From contig CAZOAZ010000007.1 in assembly GCA_964577955.1 (NCBI GenBank), positions 89,247 to 153,246 of the forward strand: a DNA stretch of 64,000 nt. The letters are read 5' to 3'. This document shows positions 49,243-59,574 of the stretch, piece after piece. Below the pieces are notes generated by a model that was not told the origin of the DNA, searched no databases, and was given only the letters and a program-made list of their open reading frames with translations. The translations under genes and the position numbers were made by a program. How positions within the stretch are numbered: position 1 is the stretch's first letter; each line of letters starts with the position of its first letter. The stretch comes from CADEEX01 sp964577955. GTDB taxonomy: Bacteria; Acidobacteriota; Vicinamibacteria; Vicinamibacterales; CAVVIG01.

Positions 49243-50205
49243 CTAGTGGCGGCGGAAGTACTCGACGACATCCGCCAGGATGTCGTCCAGAGTGTGCGCC
49301 GGTGTGTAACCGATCATCGCCGTAATCTTGCTGAGGTCGGGCAGCCGGCGCGGCATGTCCTCGAACCCCGATTCATACGCCTGATCGTAAGGAATCAGCT
49401 TGATCGGCGAACTCGACCCGGTGATCTCCTTGACCCGTTCGGCGAGTTCGCGGATGGAGACTTCTTCGGTGTTGCCGATGTTGATGACCTGGCCGATGGC
49501 GCGCGGCTCCTGCACGAGCAAGATCAGCGCGCCGACCACGTCCGATACGTGCGTGAACGAGCGCGACTGGGTGCCGTCGCCGAAGACGGTGATCGGTTCG
49601 CCGGCCAGTGCCTGACGGACGAAATTGGGGATCACCATCCCGTACTGTCCAGTCTGCCGCGGGCCGACGGTGTTGAAGAAGCGGACGATGATGACCGGGA
49701 GCTTGCGTTCCTTCCAGTAGGCCAGCGCCAGGAATTCGTCGATCGCCTTGCTGCAGGCGTACGCCCAGCGGTGCTTGGTGGTCGGTCCGGTGACCAGGTC
49801 CGAGTCCTCGCGAAACGGCACGTCCTCGCTCTTGCCGTAGACCTCGGATGTCGACGCGATGACGACCAGCTTCTTCTTCTTGTTCGCGTGCTTCAGGACG
49901 ACTTCGGTGCCGTGGACGTTGGTCTCGATGGTGTGGACCGGCCGCTCGACGATCAGCTTCACCCCGACCGCCGCCGCGAAGTGAAAAACGACCTCGGCGC
50001 GGTCGATGAGTTCCGCCAGCAGCGGTTCGTTGTCCACCGAGTCGATGTGATAGTCGAACCCCGGCCGCCCCTTCAGGTGGGCGATGTTGTCGATTGAGCC
50101 GGTCGACAGGTTGTCGAGCGCCATGACCTGATGGCCGTTGTCGAGCAGCGCCTCGGCGAGGTGTGAACCGATGAATCCGGCGCCGCCGGTAATGAGTGCA
50201 CGCAC
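49243..50205 (-). CDS. NAD-dependent nucleotide-sugar epimerase/dehydratase (GalE-like SDR)
   Basis: A 320-residue extended SDR enzyme acting on a nucleotide sugar. NAD-binding motif MRALITGGAGFIGSHLAEAL, active-site Ser/Thr in VIASTSEVYGK and the Tyr-x3-Lys pair in WAYACSKAIDE are all present. FFNTVGPRQTGQYGMVIPNF and GDGTQSRSFTHVSD are characteristic of UDP-glucose 4-epimerase / UDP-glucuronate decarboxylase relatives. Exact substrate cannot be read. It follows the DegT aminotransferase gene by six bases, so it belongs to the sugar-modification operon. Confidence 0.9.
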   Translation of the reverse strand: MRALITGGAGFIGSHLAEALLDNGHQVMALDNLSTGSIDNIAHLKGRPGFDYHIDSVDNEPLLAELIDRAEVVFHFAAAVGVKLIVERPVHTIETNVHGTEVVLKHANKKKKLVVIASTSEVYGKSEDVPFREDSDLVTGPTTKHRWAYACSKAIDEFLALAYWKERKLPVIIVRFFNTVGPRQTGQYGMVIPNFVRQALAGEPITVFGDGTQSRSFTHVSDVVGALILLVQEPRAIGQVINIGNTEEVSIRELAERVKEITGSSSPIKLIPYDQAYESGFEDMPRRLPDLSKITAMIGYTPAHTLDDILADVVEYFRRH

Positions 50206-50211
50206 GTTGAA

Positions 50212-51306
50212 TTAGTCCTCTCGAAAGTCGGCGATCGCCGCCGCGACCTCGTCCTGATCGTGGGCCGCGAGCTGCGGGTAGAGCGGCAGCGACAGTACTT
50301 CGTCGCAGACCGCACCAGCGACCGGGCAACGCGCCGGATGTTGGGCGGCCAGCGCCGGCTGACACGGAATCGGCACCGGATAGTGCACCAGCGTTTCGAC
50401 GCCGCGCCCGCTCAAGTGCGCTTGCAGCGCCTCGCGGTGCCGGGATCTGACGACGAACAAATGATAGACGTGGCCGCGATCGAATTCCGCCGGAACCGCC
50501 ACCGGGGATCCGGCCAGCGCCGCGCGGTAGCGCGCCGCATGACGCCGCCGGGCGTCGGTCCACGATCGCAGAAACGGCAGCCGGGCGCGGAGAATCGCCG
50601 CCTGGATTTCGTCCAGTCGTGAGTTGATCCCGGGCAGCTGGTGCTGATAGCGGCTCGACTGGCCGCCGTTGCGCAGCGTCTTGACGCGTGCGGCCAGCGC
50701 CGCGTCGTTCGTCACGATTGCGCCGCCGTCGCCGAGGGCGCCGAGATTCTTGGTCGGGTAGAAACTGAAGGCGCCCGCGACGCCAACCGTCCCGACCGGG
50801 CGGCCGTCGCCGGTCGCCAGATGCGCCTGGCAGCAGTCCTCGACGAGGGCGAGCTGATGGCGCGCGGCGAGGGCGGCCAACGCCGTCAGATCGGCGGCTT
50901 GTCCGTAGAGATGCACCGGCAGAATCGCGCGCGTGCGCGGGCCGATGGCGGCCGCGGCGGCGGCCGGGTCCAGCGTGAGCCGCTCCGGGTCGATATCGGC
51001 GAAGACCGGCCGCGCGCCCACCATCATCACGGCGAGCGCGGTGTAGGCGGCAGAGAGCGGCGTCGTGATCACTTCGTCGCCGGGCCCGATCCCGAGCGCG
51101 CGCAGAATCAGCGCGATCGCGTCGGTGCCGTTGCCGACGCCGACCGCATGCGCGGCGCCCGACGCGGCCGCGAACTCGGCTTCGAACGCGGCCACTTCCG
51201 GACCAAGAATGAACCAGCCGCTCGCCGCGACCCGGTCGATGGCGGCCTTCACCGCGGCGGCGTCTTCGTGCAGTGCCGGAGCGCTACAGGGGATGCGCCG
51301 GTTCAT
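50212..51306 (-). CDS. DegT/DnrJ/EryC1 family sugar aminotransferase
   Basis: A 364-residue PLP enzyme that aminates a keto-sugar nucleotide. PLP lysine is in SFYPTKNLGALGDGGAI; other family blocks are FILGPEVAAFEAEFAA, GVGNGTDAIALILRALG, GDEVITTPLSAAYTALAVMMVGARPVFADID and VEDCCQAHLA. The ATG overlaps the stop of the epimerase gene upstream by four bases. Together with two SDR enzymes and two glycosyltransferases it suggests synthesis of an amino-deoxy sugar for a surface glycan or lipid; the sugar itself is unknown. Confidence 0.92.
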   Translation of the reverse strand: MNRRIPCSAPALHEDAAAVKAAIDRVAASGWFILGPEVAAFEAEFAAASGAAHAVGVGNGTDAIALILRALGIGPGDEVITTPLSAAYTALAVMMVGARPVFADIDPERLTLDPAAAAAAIGPRTRAILPVHLYGQAADLTALAALAARHQLALVEDCCQAHLATGDGRPVGTVGVAGAFSFYPTKNLGALGDGGAIVTNDAALAARVKTLRNGGQSSRYQHQLPGINSRLDEIQAAILRARLPFLRSWTDARRRHAARYRAALAGSPVAVPAEFDRGHVYHLFVVRSRHREALQAHLSGRGVETLVHYPVPIPCQPALAAQHPARCPVAGAVCDEVLSLPLYPQLAAHDQDEVAAAIADFRED

Positions 51307-52334
51307 GGCTTCACCGTTGCGCCCGGCGCGGTCGGCTCGACGTAGCGGTCGAAGTGCTCGCGGTAGAACGCGATCGTCTGCGCCATCCCCTCGCGGAGCC
51401 CTACCCGCGGCGCCCAGCCGGTGACGCGGTGGAACTTGCTCGAGTCGGCGTAGAAGTCGCCGATGTCGATGCTCTTCTTCTCCGGCGGCCACGGGATGTA
51501 CTCGACGCGTCCGGTTCCGGCGAGTTCGACCAGGAGCGCGGTGAGGTCGCGGTGACTGATCGCGCCGTCGCCGCCGACGTTGAAGACCTCGCCGTTGCAC
51601 TCGTCGTCCGCGCCAGCCCGCAGAAACGCGTCCGCGGCATCGTCGACGAAGACGAAATCGCGCAGCTGCGAGCCGTCGCCGTAGATCTGGATGACGCCGT
51701 CCTCGATCACCAGGCGGATGAACCAGCCGATGAAGCCCTGGCGGTTGTGGCGAATCAGCTGGCGCGGCCCGTAGACGTTCGTCAACCGCAGCGAGCAGGC
51801 TCGCACCTTGAAGACGTTGTTGTAGACGAGATGGTAGTACTCGCCCGCCACTTTGTTGATGCCGTTGACGTCGGTGGGCCGGACGAGATGCGTCTCGCTG
51901 ACCGGCAGCGAATCGGGACGGCCGTAGACCTGGCGGGTGCCGGCGAAGACGACCTTGACCGCGGGATTGTTGTAACGGCACGCCTCGAGAATGGTCAGCT
52001 GCCCGCGGCAGTTGATCTCGAGATCGGCGTCGGGCTCGCGCATGCTGTCGATGTGGCTGACCTGGCCGGCGAGATTGAAGATCACCTCGCAGTCGCGGAC
52101 CAGATAGTTCATCGTGCTGCGCTGGCGGACGTCCGCGATGTTGACGCGCAGGCGATCGTCGAGGCCGTCGATGTTGAACAGGTTGCCGCCGTAGTCGGGG
52201 ATCAGCGAATCGACGACGAGCACCTTGGCGCCGAGCGCCACCAGTTGCCGCGCGAGATTGCTGCCGATGAAGCCGAGCCCGCCGGTGATCATCACGCGGC
52301 GGCCTTCGTAGAAAGCGCGGTAGTTGCGGTTCAC
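51303..52334 (-). CDS. NAD-dependent epimerase/dehydratase with atypical active site
   Basis: A 343-residue extended SDR protein. The dinucleotide motif MITGGLGFIGSNLARQL and the Thr region VFAGTRQVYGRP are normal. At the place of the catalytic YxxxK (context P-x3-Y-G-x2-K) the sequence is PTDVNGINKVAGE, so the Tyr is Asn while the Lys is kept. RLTNVYGPRQLIRHNRQGFIGW and YGDGSQLRDFVFVDDAADAF are standard nucleotide-sugar segments. Loss of the proton-transfer Tyr implies altered chemistry or a specialised subfamily. It is coupled to the aminotransferase gene (ATGA overlap). Confidence 0.85.
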   Translation of the reverse strand: MNRNYRAFYEGRRVMITGGLGFIGSNLARQLVALGAKVLVVDSLIPDYGGNLFNIDGLDDRLRVNIADVRQRSTMNYLVRDCEVIFNLAGQVSHIDSMREPDADLEINCRGQLTILEACRYNNPAVKVVFAGTRQVYGRPDSLPVSETHLVRPTDVNGINKVAGEYYHLVYNNVFKVRACSLRLTNVYGPRQLIRHNRQGFIGWFIRLVIEDGVIQIYGDGSQLRDFVFVDDAADAFLRAGADDECNGEVFNVGGDGAISHRDLTALLVELAGTGRVEYIPWPPEKKSIDIGDFYADSSKFHRVTGWAPRVGLREGMAQTIAFYREHFDRYVEPTAPGATVKP

Positions 52335-52421
52335 AGCGTCGGCTCGGGTGCCGCGGCGCCGGCGGCGGTCAGCGGCTTGGGCATCGGGACAGGGGCGACC
52401 ATAGCATGAAACGCGCGACGC

Positions 52422-53132
52422 TCAGCGCCGCGCGCCGGTGATCAGGCGCCAGGGGGTGATCGCCGATTCGATCAGCACTGCCCGAGAGATCTTCGACTCG
52501 CCCTCGCGACGCTCGACGAACGTAATCGGGACTTCGGCGACCGTGCAGCCGTGCCGCTGGGCAACGAACAGCATTTCCACGAGAAACGAGTAGCCGTCGG
52601 AGACCAACTCGTCGAGCGGCATCCGCGCCAGCGCGGCGCGCCGCCAGCAACGGTAGCCCGATGTGCAGTCGCGGGCGCGCAGGCGCGTGACGAAGCGGAT
52701 GTACATGTTGGCGAAGCGGCTGAGCAGCCGGCGGCGCAGCGGCCAGTTCACGATCGCCCCGTTCGGAATGTAGCGCGACCCGATCACGACGTCGGCCTGG
52801 TCCGTGGCCGTGATGAGCGAGGCCAGCTGCGCCGGATCGTGCGACAGATCGGCGTCCATCTGACAGACGACATCGACCGGCTCGGCGAGCGCGCGCTTCA
52901 TGCCGTCGACGTAGGATCGGCCGAAGCCGCGGCGCGTCGTGCGGTGCAGTACCTCGACGCGGCCGGCGTGCGTCGACGCGAGTTCGTCGGCGAGCCGGCC
53001 GGTGCCGTCCGGCGACTGATCGTCGACGACCAGGACCCGGAGACCCGGCACCTTCATCAGGCCGTCGATCAGGACTGGCAGATTCCGGTACTCGTTGTAG
53101 GTTGGAATCACGACCAGCGCCGACCGGTTCAT
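52422..53132 (-). CDS. Polyprenol monophosphomannose synthase-like GT2
   Basis: A 236-residue GT-A glycosyltransferase of family 2, similar to dolichol/polyprenol-phosphate mannose synthases without the membrane domain. Motifs: ALVVIPTYNEYRNLPVLI, LVVDDQSPDGTGRLAD, the DXD-containing QMDADLSHDP and DCTSGYRCWRR. It would transfer a hexose from a nucleotide donor to an undecaprenyl-type phosphate at the inner face of the inner membrane. It overlaps the upstream GT2 gene by four bases, and leads into the epimerase gene after 87 bases. Sugar specificity is uncertain. Confidence 0.9.
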   Translation of the reverse strand: MNRSALVVIPTYNEYRNLPVLIDGLMKVPGLRVLVVDDQSPDGTGRLADELASTHAGRVEVLHRTTRRGFGRSYVDGMKRALAEPVDVVCQMDADLSHDPAQLASLITATDQADVVIGSRYIPNGAIVNWPLRRRLLSRFANMYIRFVTRLRARDCTSGYRCWRRAALARMPLDELVSDGYSFLVEMLFVAQRHGCTVAEVPITFVERREGESKISRAVLIESAITPWRLITGARR

Positions 53133-53998
53133 GAAGGCGGCCGCTCGAAGCGCAACGTGGCAATCTGTTCCGAGACCAAGCCGATCAGAAACATCACGAC
53201 GCTCAGCAGGATCAACAGGACGGAAGAATTCGTGACGTGCGACTGCGTCGCGATCGTCCAGATCGCATAGGCCGTTCCCGCCGTGAAGGTCGTCAGGCTC
53301 ACCGGCACGAAGATCCGCAGCGGGCTGAAGATAGTAATCACTTTCAGCAGAATCAGGAAAAACCGCGCGCCGTCGCGGCCCAGCCGAATCTTCGACGTCC
53401 CTTCCCGCACCGCGGCTTCGATCGGCACGAAGGCGACACTGTAGCCGGCCTTGAGAAACGCCAGCGTGGTCGTCGTCGGGGTCGAGAAGCCGTTCGGGAT
53501 GAGATGCAGGAACTCGAGCATGCAGTCGCGGCGCGCCGCACGAAACCCCGACGTCAGGTCGGGGATCGGCCGGCCGGTCAGATAGCTCGCCAGGACGTTG
53601 AGGAGCGCGTTGCCGGCGCGACGGCCCCAGGTGGCTTGTGTCGTCGAGGACCGAGCGCCGACGACGAGCTCATAGGCGGAGAGTTCGCCAACCAGCCGCA
53701 AGGCATCTTCGGTCCGATGCTGGCCGTCGGCGTCGACGATCAGGATGTAAGTGCCCGCGGCGTGGCGGAGCCCGGTTTTGACCGCGGCGCCGTTGCCCTT
53801 GTTGTACGGATGGCGCAGCACGGTCGCCCCGGCTTTCGCGGCCAGTCCCCCGGTCCCGTCCGTCGAGCCGTCGTCGACCACGAGGATCTCGTGCCAGCGG
53901 GCAGTGGCCGCGAGCGCGGTGATCAACCGGCTGACGGCTTGCGCCTCGTTGAACGCGGGAACGATGACCGATGTCTGTGCGGCAACCTCACTCATCAC
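53129..53998 (-). CDS. Membrane-anchored GT2 glycosyltransferase
   Basis: A 289-residue family 2 glycosyltransferase with a GT-A domain (SVIVPAFNEAQAVSRLI, VVDDGSTDGTGGLA, LIVDADGQHRTED, IPDLTSGFRAARR). Two C-terminal membrane helices follow, at about 215-245 (VITIFSPLRIFVPVSLTTFTAG...) and 253-275 (SVLLILLSVVMFLIGLVSE). The layout resembles bactoprenyl-phosphate glucosyltransferases and DpmI-type enzymes that load a sugar on undecaprenyl phosphate. First gene of the nine-gene minus-strand run ending with the rhomboid gene. It is divergent from mraZ, 282 bases away. Confidence 0.9.
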   Translation of the reverse strand: MMSEVAAQTSVIVPAFNEAQAVSRLITALAATARWHEILVVDDGSTDGTGGLAAKAGATVLRHPYNKGNGAAVKTGLRHAAGTYILIVDADGQHRTEDALRLVGELSAYELVVGARSSTTQATWGRRAGNALLNVLASYLTGRPIPDLTSGFRAARRDCMLEFLHLIPNGFSTPTTTTLAFLKAGYSVAFVPIEAAVREGTSKIRLGRDGARFFLILLKVITIFSPLRIFVPVSLTTFTAGTAYAIWTIATQSHVTNSSVLLILLSVVMFLIGLVSEQIATLRFERPPS

Positions 53999-54212
53999 GG
54001 GGCAGGCGACCCGTAAATCTATCGCACTTCAAGTCGGGGGCTGTCGGCGGCGGGCGGTTCAGGGTGCCGGAAACCGGGACTTTGCGCGCCACTTCAGAAC
54101 CCCTTCTGGGGTGCCGAATGGCCGTCCTACCACCGGTTGTGAGGCGTGGCCAGACCGGGAGCGATGAAACGGCGAAAATTTGGCGTAACTTACTGAAGGA
54201 TTGTGTTTTGCG
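53999..54212. other. Intergenic region between the glycan operon and the cell-wall cluster
   Basis: No gene is seen. It contains a small hairpin ACCCC-TTCT-GGGGT (54099-54112) and a CCGG-aaa-CCGG palindrome near 54067-54078. Promoter sequences for the minus-strand glycosyltransferase gene must lie here, but I cannot single out a convincing -35/-10 pair. Confidence 0.5.
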
Positions 54213-54241
54213 TTGACAGTCCCTAGCCCGTCCCCTACTAT
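54213..54241 (+). promoter_or_regulatory. Sigma70-type promoter of the dcw cluster
   Basis: TTGACA at 54213-54218 and TACTAT at 54236-54241, separated by exactly 17 bases: a near-consensus housekeeping promoter. Expected start of transcription is around 54248, so the MraZ boxes immediately follow or overlap it, and the mRNA would have a leader of about 30 bases before the mraZ GTG. Confidence 0.8.
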
Positions 54242-54245
54242 CGTC

Positions 54246-54270
54246 GTGGATTTTCGTGGAGAAAAGGGGA
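54246..54270 (+). promoter_or_regulatory. MraZ operator: three GTGGA-type boxes with 10-base period
   Basis: GTGGA (54246-54250), GTGGA (54256-54260) and GGGGA (54266-54270), each separated by 5 bases. E. coli MraZ binds three direct repeats TGGGN with 5-base spacers in the same position upstream of mraZ. The match in number, spacing and place makes autorepression of the cluster by MraZ very likely. Confidence 0.75.
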
Positions 54271-54280
54271 GTAGTGTCGC

Positions 54281-54721
54281 GTGTTCAGGGGCAACGCGCC
54301 GGCTCGAATTGACGACAAGGGACGGCTCAAGCTGCCGACGGCCTTCCGTTCGCTGCTCGAGGCGAAGTACGGGCGCGAACTGTTCCTGACCAGCCTCACC
54401 GGCGAGTACGTCCGCATCTACCCGATGCCCGTCTGGATGGAACTCGAACAGAAGCTCAGTGCCGTGCCCTCCACCAATCCCGCCAAACTCCGCTTTCTCG
54501 ATCGCGTGAGCTACTTCGGACAACCGGGCGAACTCGACGTGCAAGGGCGCGTCGTCGTTCCGTACCGGCTGCGTGACGCGGCGCCGATGAACAACGACGT
54601 CGACGTCCTCGGCCTCTACAACTACCTCGATGTCTGGAATCATGAACGGTTTCTCGCGAAGCTGCAACGCGAACCGTTCACCGACGACGACGCGCGGGCG
54701 CTCTCGGAGTTCGGGATTTGA
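54281..54721 (+). CDS. mraZ: Transcriptional regulator MraZ
   Basis: Ring-forming AbrB-fold repressor of the division and cell wall cluster. The 146-residue protein (GTG start) has the two tandem MraZ half-domains, each with a DxxxR element: IDDKGRLKLP (D11 to R15) and LDVQGRVVVP near residue 86-91. Start MFRGNAPARIDDKGRLKLPTAF is canonical. The C-terminus reads as helices, as usual. Its gene overlaps rsmH by four bases (TTGA). It is preceded by a consensus promoter and three direct-repeat operator boxes. Confidence 0.96.
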   Translation: MFRGNAPARIDDKGRLKLPTAFRSLLEAKYGRELFLTSLTGEYVRIYPMPVWMELEQKLSAVPSTNPAKLRFLDRVSYFGQPGELDVQGRVVVPYRLRDAAPMNNDVDVLGLYNYLDVWNHERFLAKLQREPFTDDDARALSEFGI

Positions 54722-55605
54722 TCGGCCACGTTCCCGTGCTGTCGGCCGAGGCGTTGCTGTATCTGCGTCCCGAGCGCGGCGGCCTGTTCGTCGATTGCAC
54801 CGTCGGCCTCGGCGGCCACACGAAGGCGCTGCTCGAAGCGGGCGCGACACGGGTGATCGGATTCGATCGCGATCCCGACGCGCTCGGGCGCGCCCGCGAG
54901 ACGCTGGCGCCGTGGGCCGATCGCGTCGAACTGGTGCACGCCGACTACCGGTCGTTCGAAACGACGCTCGAGAGCCGCGGCGTCACGGCCATTGACGGTG
55001 CGCTCGCGGACCTCGGTGTCTCGTCGCTGCAGCTTGACGCGCCCGGCCGCGGCTTCAGTTTCCAGCGCGACGAGCCGCTCGACATGCGCATGGATACGAC
55101 GACCGGACCAACCGCCGCCGATCTGGTGGCGGCCAGCTCGGAGCGCGACCTTGCCGACGCGATTTACGGCTTCGGTGAAGAGCGGTTCTCCCGCCGCATC
55201 GCCCGCGCGATCGTCGACGCGCGGCGCGCCGAGCCGATCGTCACGACCGGCCGGCTGGCGGCGATCGTCCGGCGCGCGATTCCGACGCGCGGCTATCAGC
55301 GCATCGACCCGGCGACGCGCACGTTTCAGGCGCTGCGGATCTGGGTCAACCAGGAGCTGGACGGACTGGATCGGTTTCTCGGCGCCGCGGCACGACGGCT
55401 GTGCGCCGGTGCGCGGCTGGTCGTCATCAGTTTTCACTCACTCGAAGATCGCATCGTCAAGCACACGCTGCGCGCGCTGGCGCAGGGACCGCAGGCGGCG
55501 GTCCGGATTCTCACCAAGAAGCCGATCGTCGCGGGCGACGAGGAACTCGAACGGAATCCGCGAGCGCGCAGCGCCAAGCTCCGCGCCGCAGAGCGGATGG
55601 CATGA
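54718..55605 (+). CDS. rsmH: 16S rRNA (cytosine1402-N4)-methyltransferase
   Basis: SAM-dependent methyltransferase (MraW) that modifies C1402 in the ribosomal P site. The 295-residue protein begins at TTG 54718, overlapping the mraZ stop; HVPVLSAEALLYLRPERGGLFVDCTVGLGGHTKALLEAG is the family N-terminus with the SAM motif, followed by FDRDPDALGRARE, LADLGVSSLQLD, and the C-terminal HSLEDRIVKHTLR. Length is normal. The next gene, ftsL, starts at the base immediately after the stop. Confidence 0.96.
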   Translation: MIGHVPVLSAEALLYLRPERGGLFVDCTVGLGGHTKALLEAGATRVIGFDRDPDALGRARETLAPWADRVELVHADYRSFETTLESRGVTAIDGALADLGVSSLQLDAPGRGFSFQRDEPLDMRMDTTTGPTAADLVAASSERDLADAIYGFGEERFSRRIARAIVDARRAEPIVTTGRLAAIVRRAIPTRGYQRIDPATRTFQALRIWVNQELDGLDRFLGAAARRLCAGARLVVISFHSLEDRIVKHTLRALAQGPQAAVRILTKKPIVAGDEELERNPRARSAKLRAAERMA

Positions 55606-55991
55606 ATGGCTGAATCATTCGAATACGCGATTCGCAAGGACGTCCGCAACAACCCGATCGTGCGCGAGGTCGACGAGGCGCGGCAGCGCGGCCTCTGGAA
55701 GTCGGTCGCAATCGGCGCGGTCTTCGTCGTGGCGCTGCTCGGCTGGGCGTGGCAGCAGTTCGAGCTGCTGCAGCACGGGTACCGGCTCGAAGCGATGCAG
55801 CGGGAAAAGGCGGCCGAGGACGAAAAGGGCCGCCAGCTGCGGCTCGAGATTGAAACGCTGAAATCGCCGAAGCGGATCGAGGAGCTGGCGACCAGGGAGC
55901 TGGGCCTGGTGGCGCCGGCGCACGGCGAAGCGCTCGTCATCGAGCGCGTGGTGCCGGCCGATCCGCCGGCCAAATCCGTGGTGGCACGGCG

Positions 55992-55995
<4 letters not shown>
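55606..55995 (+). CDS. ftsL: Cell division protein FtsL-like
   Basis: A 129-residue bitopic divisome protein. A short cytoplasmic tail (about 1-30) precedes one membrane helix (SVAIGAVFVVALLGWAWQQF, 32-51), then a periplasmic coiled coil (LQHGYRLEAMQREKAAEDEKGRQLRLEIETLKSPKRIEELATRELGLVAP) ending with the DivIC/FtsL-like motif EELATRELGLVAP. FtsL pairs with FtsB/DivIC and FtsQ and activates FtsWI. Sequence identity in this family is low, so the assignment rests on topology and on position between rsmH and ftsI. It overlaps the ftsI start. Confidence 0.88.
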
Positions 55996-58063
<2,068 letters not shown>

Positions 58064-58067
<4 letters not shown>

Positions 58068-59569
58068 CCTGGGGACGTCTGCGCGACGGGTTGCGTGAGC
58101 ACGCGGTGATCGAAACCGCCGACCGGGTCGAGAACGATCGCGCGATTCACGGCGTCGCCTACGACTCGCGCAAGGTGCAGGTCGGCGACGTCTTCGTCGC
58201 CCTCAAAGGCCAGCGCACCGACGGCACCGAGTACGTGCACCAGGCGTTGGCCCGCGGCGCAGCGGTGATCGTCTCGCAGGCCGACGCGCCCGCCGATCTG
58301 GCCGACCGCTGGCTCAAAGTCAGCAACGCGCGGCTGGCACTGGCCTGGCTCGCCGCGGAGTTCTGGAATCATCCGAGCACGCAACTGCAGGTCGTCGGCA
58401 TCACCGGCACCAACGGCAAGACCACGACGGCATATCTCGTCGCCTCGATGTTCGAAGCGGCCGGTGTCTCCTGCGGGCTCGTCGGAACGGTCGGCAACCG
58501 CATCAGCGGTGAAATGCGCGCGTCGACCCATACGACGCCTGAGGCGCCGGAGGTTCAGGCGCTGCTGCGCGAAATGGTCGATCGCCGCTGCGGCGCCTGC
58601 GCGATGGAGGTGTCCTCGCACGCGCTCGCGCTGCATCGCGCCGACGGGATTCGTTTTGCCGCGGGCATCTTCACCAATCTGACCCGGGATCATCTCGACT
58701 TTCATCCGGACATGGAGGCCTACTTTCAGGCCAAGCGGCGGTTGTTCGAGATGCTGTCCCGCGATGCGCCAAGTCTGGTGAATCTCGACGATCCGCGCGG
58801 CGCCGCGCTTGTGGAGTGGGCCGGGCGCCCGGTGACCTACGCGATCAACCGCCCCGCCGATGTCACGCCGGGACCGCTGTCGTTCTCGTTGGAGGGACTG
58901 GCGTTCGACATCCGCACGCCGCGCGGCACGCTGAAGATCAAGTCGCCGCTCGTCGGACGGCCGAACGTCTACAACATCCTCGCCGCCGTCGCGACCGGCA
59001 CCGCGCTCGGGCTCTCGTTCGGCGAAATCGAGAAAGGCATCGGCTCGCTGACCGGCGTGCCGGGGCGGTTCCAGGTCGTCTCGACCGCCCGCGACGGCGT
59101 CACCGTCGTCGTCGACTACGCGCACACCGACGACGCGCTGCGCAACCTGCTCGAAACCGCGCGGCCGCTGGCCGGCGGCCGGTTGATCACCGTATTCGGC
59201 TGCGGCGGCGATCGCGATCGGACGAAGCGGCCGCTCATGGGCGCCGTCGCCGGCCGCTTGAGCGACTTGATCGTGATCACCTCGGACAACCCCCGCAGCG
59301 AGGATCCGGCGCGGATCATCGAAGAGATCCTCCGCGGCATCACCGCCGATACGCGGCGCGGCGACGCGCAGCGGCTGCTGACGGTGATCGATCGGCGCGC
59401 CGCGATCGGCCAGGCGATCGATCTGGCCCGGCCCGGCGATCTCGTGCTCATCGCCGGCAAGGGCCATGAAAAGTATCAGGTCATCGGCAGCCAGACGCTG
59501 CCGTTCGACGATGTCGCGGTGGCGCGCGAGGCGCTCGGCCGCAAGCGCAGCAACTCCGGTGTCGTGTAA
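58064..59569 (+). CDS. murE: UDP-MurNAc-tripeptide synthetase MurE (meso-DAP type)
   Basis: Adds the third peptide residue to UDP-MurNAc-L-Ala-D-Glu in the cytoplasm. The 501-residue protein has the ATP-binding P-loop GITGTNGKTTTAY near 112-121, the Mur domain HTTPEAPEVQALL and the C-terminal DNPRSEDPARIIEEI, whose DNPR motif is the signature for meso-diaminopimelate rather than lysine. GCGGDRDRTKRPLMG is also typical. The ATG overlaps the ftsI stop by four bases. In most bacteria murF follows; here the mraY start comes only five bases after the stop. Confidence 0.96.
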
Positions 59570-59574
59570 CGGCG

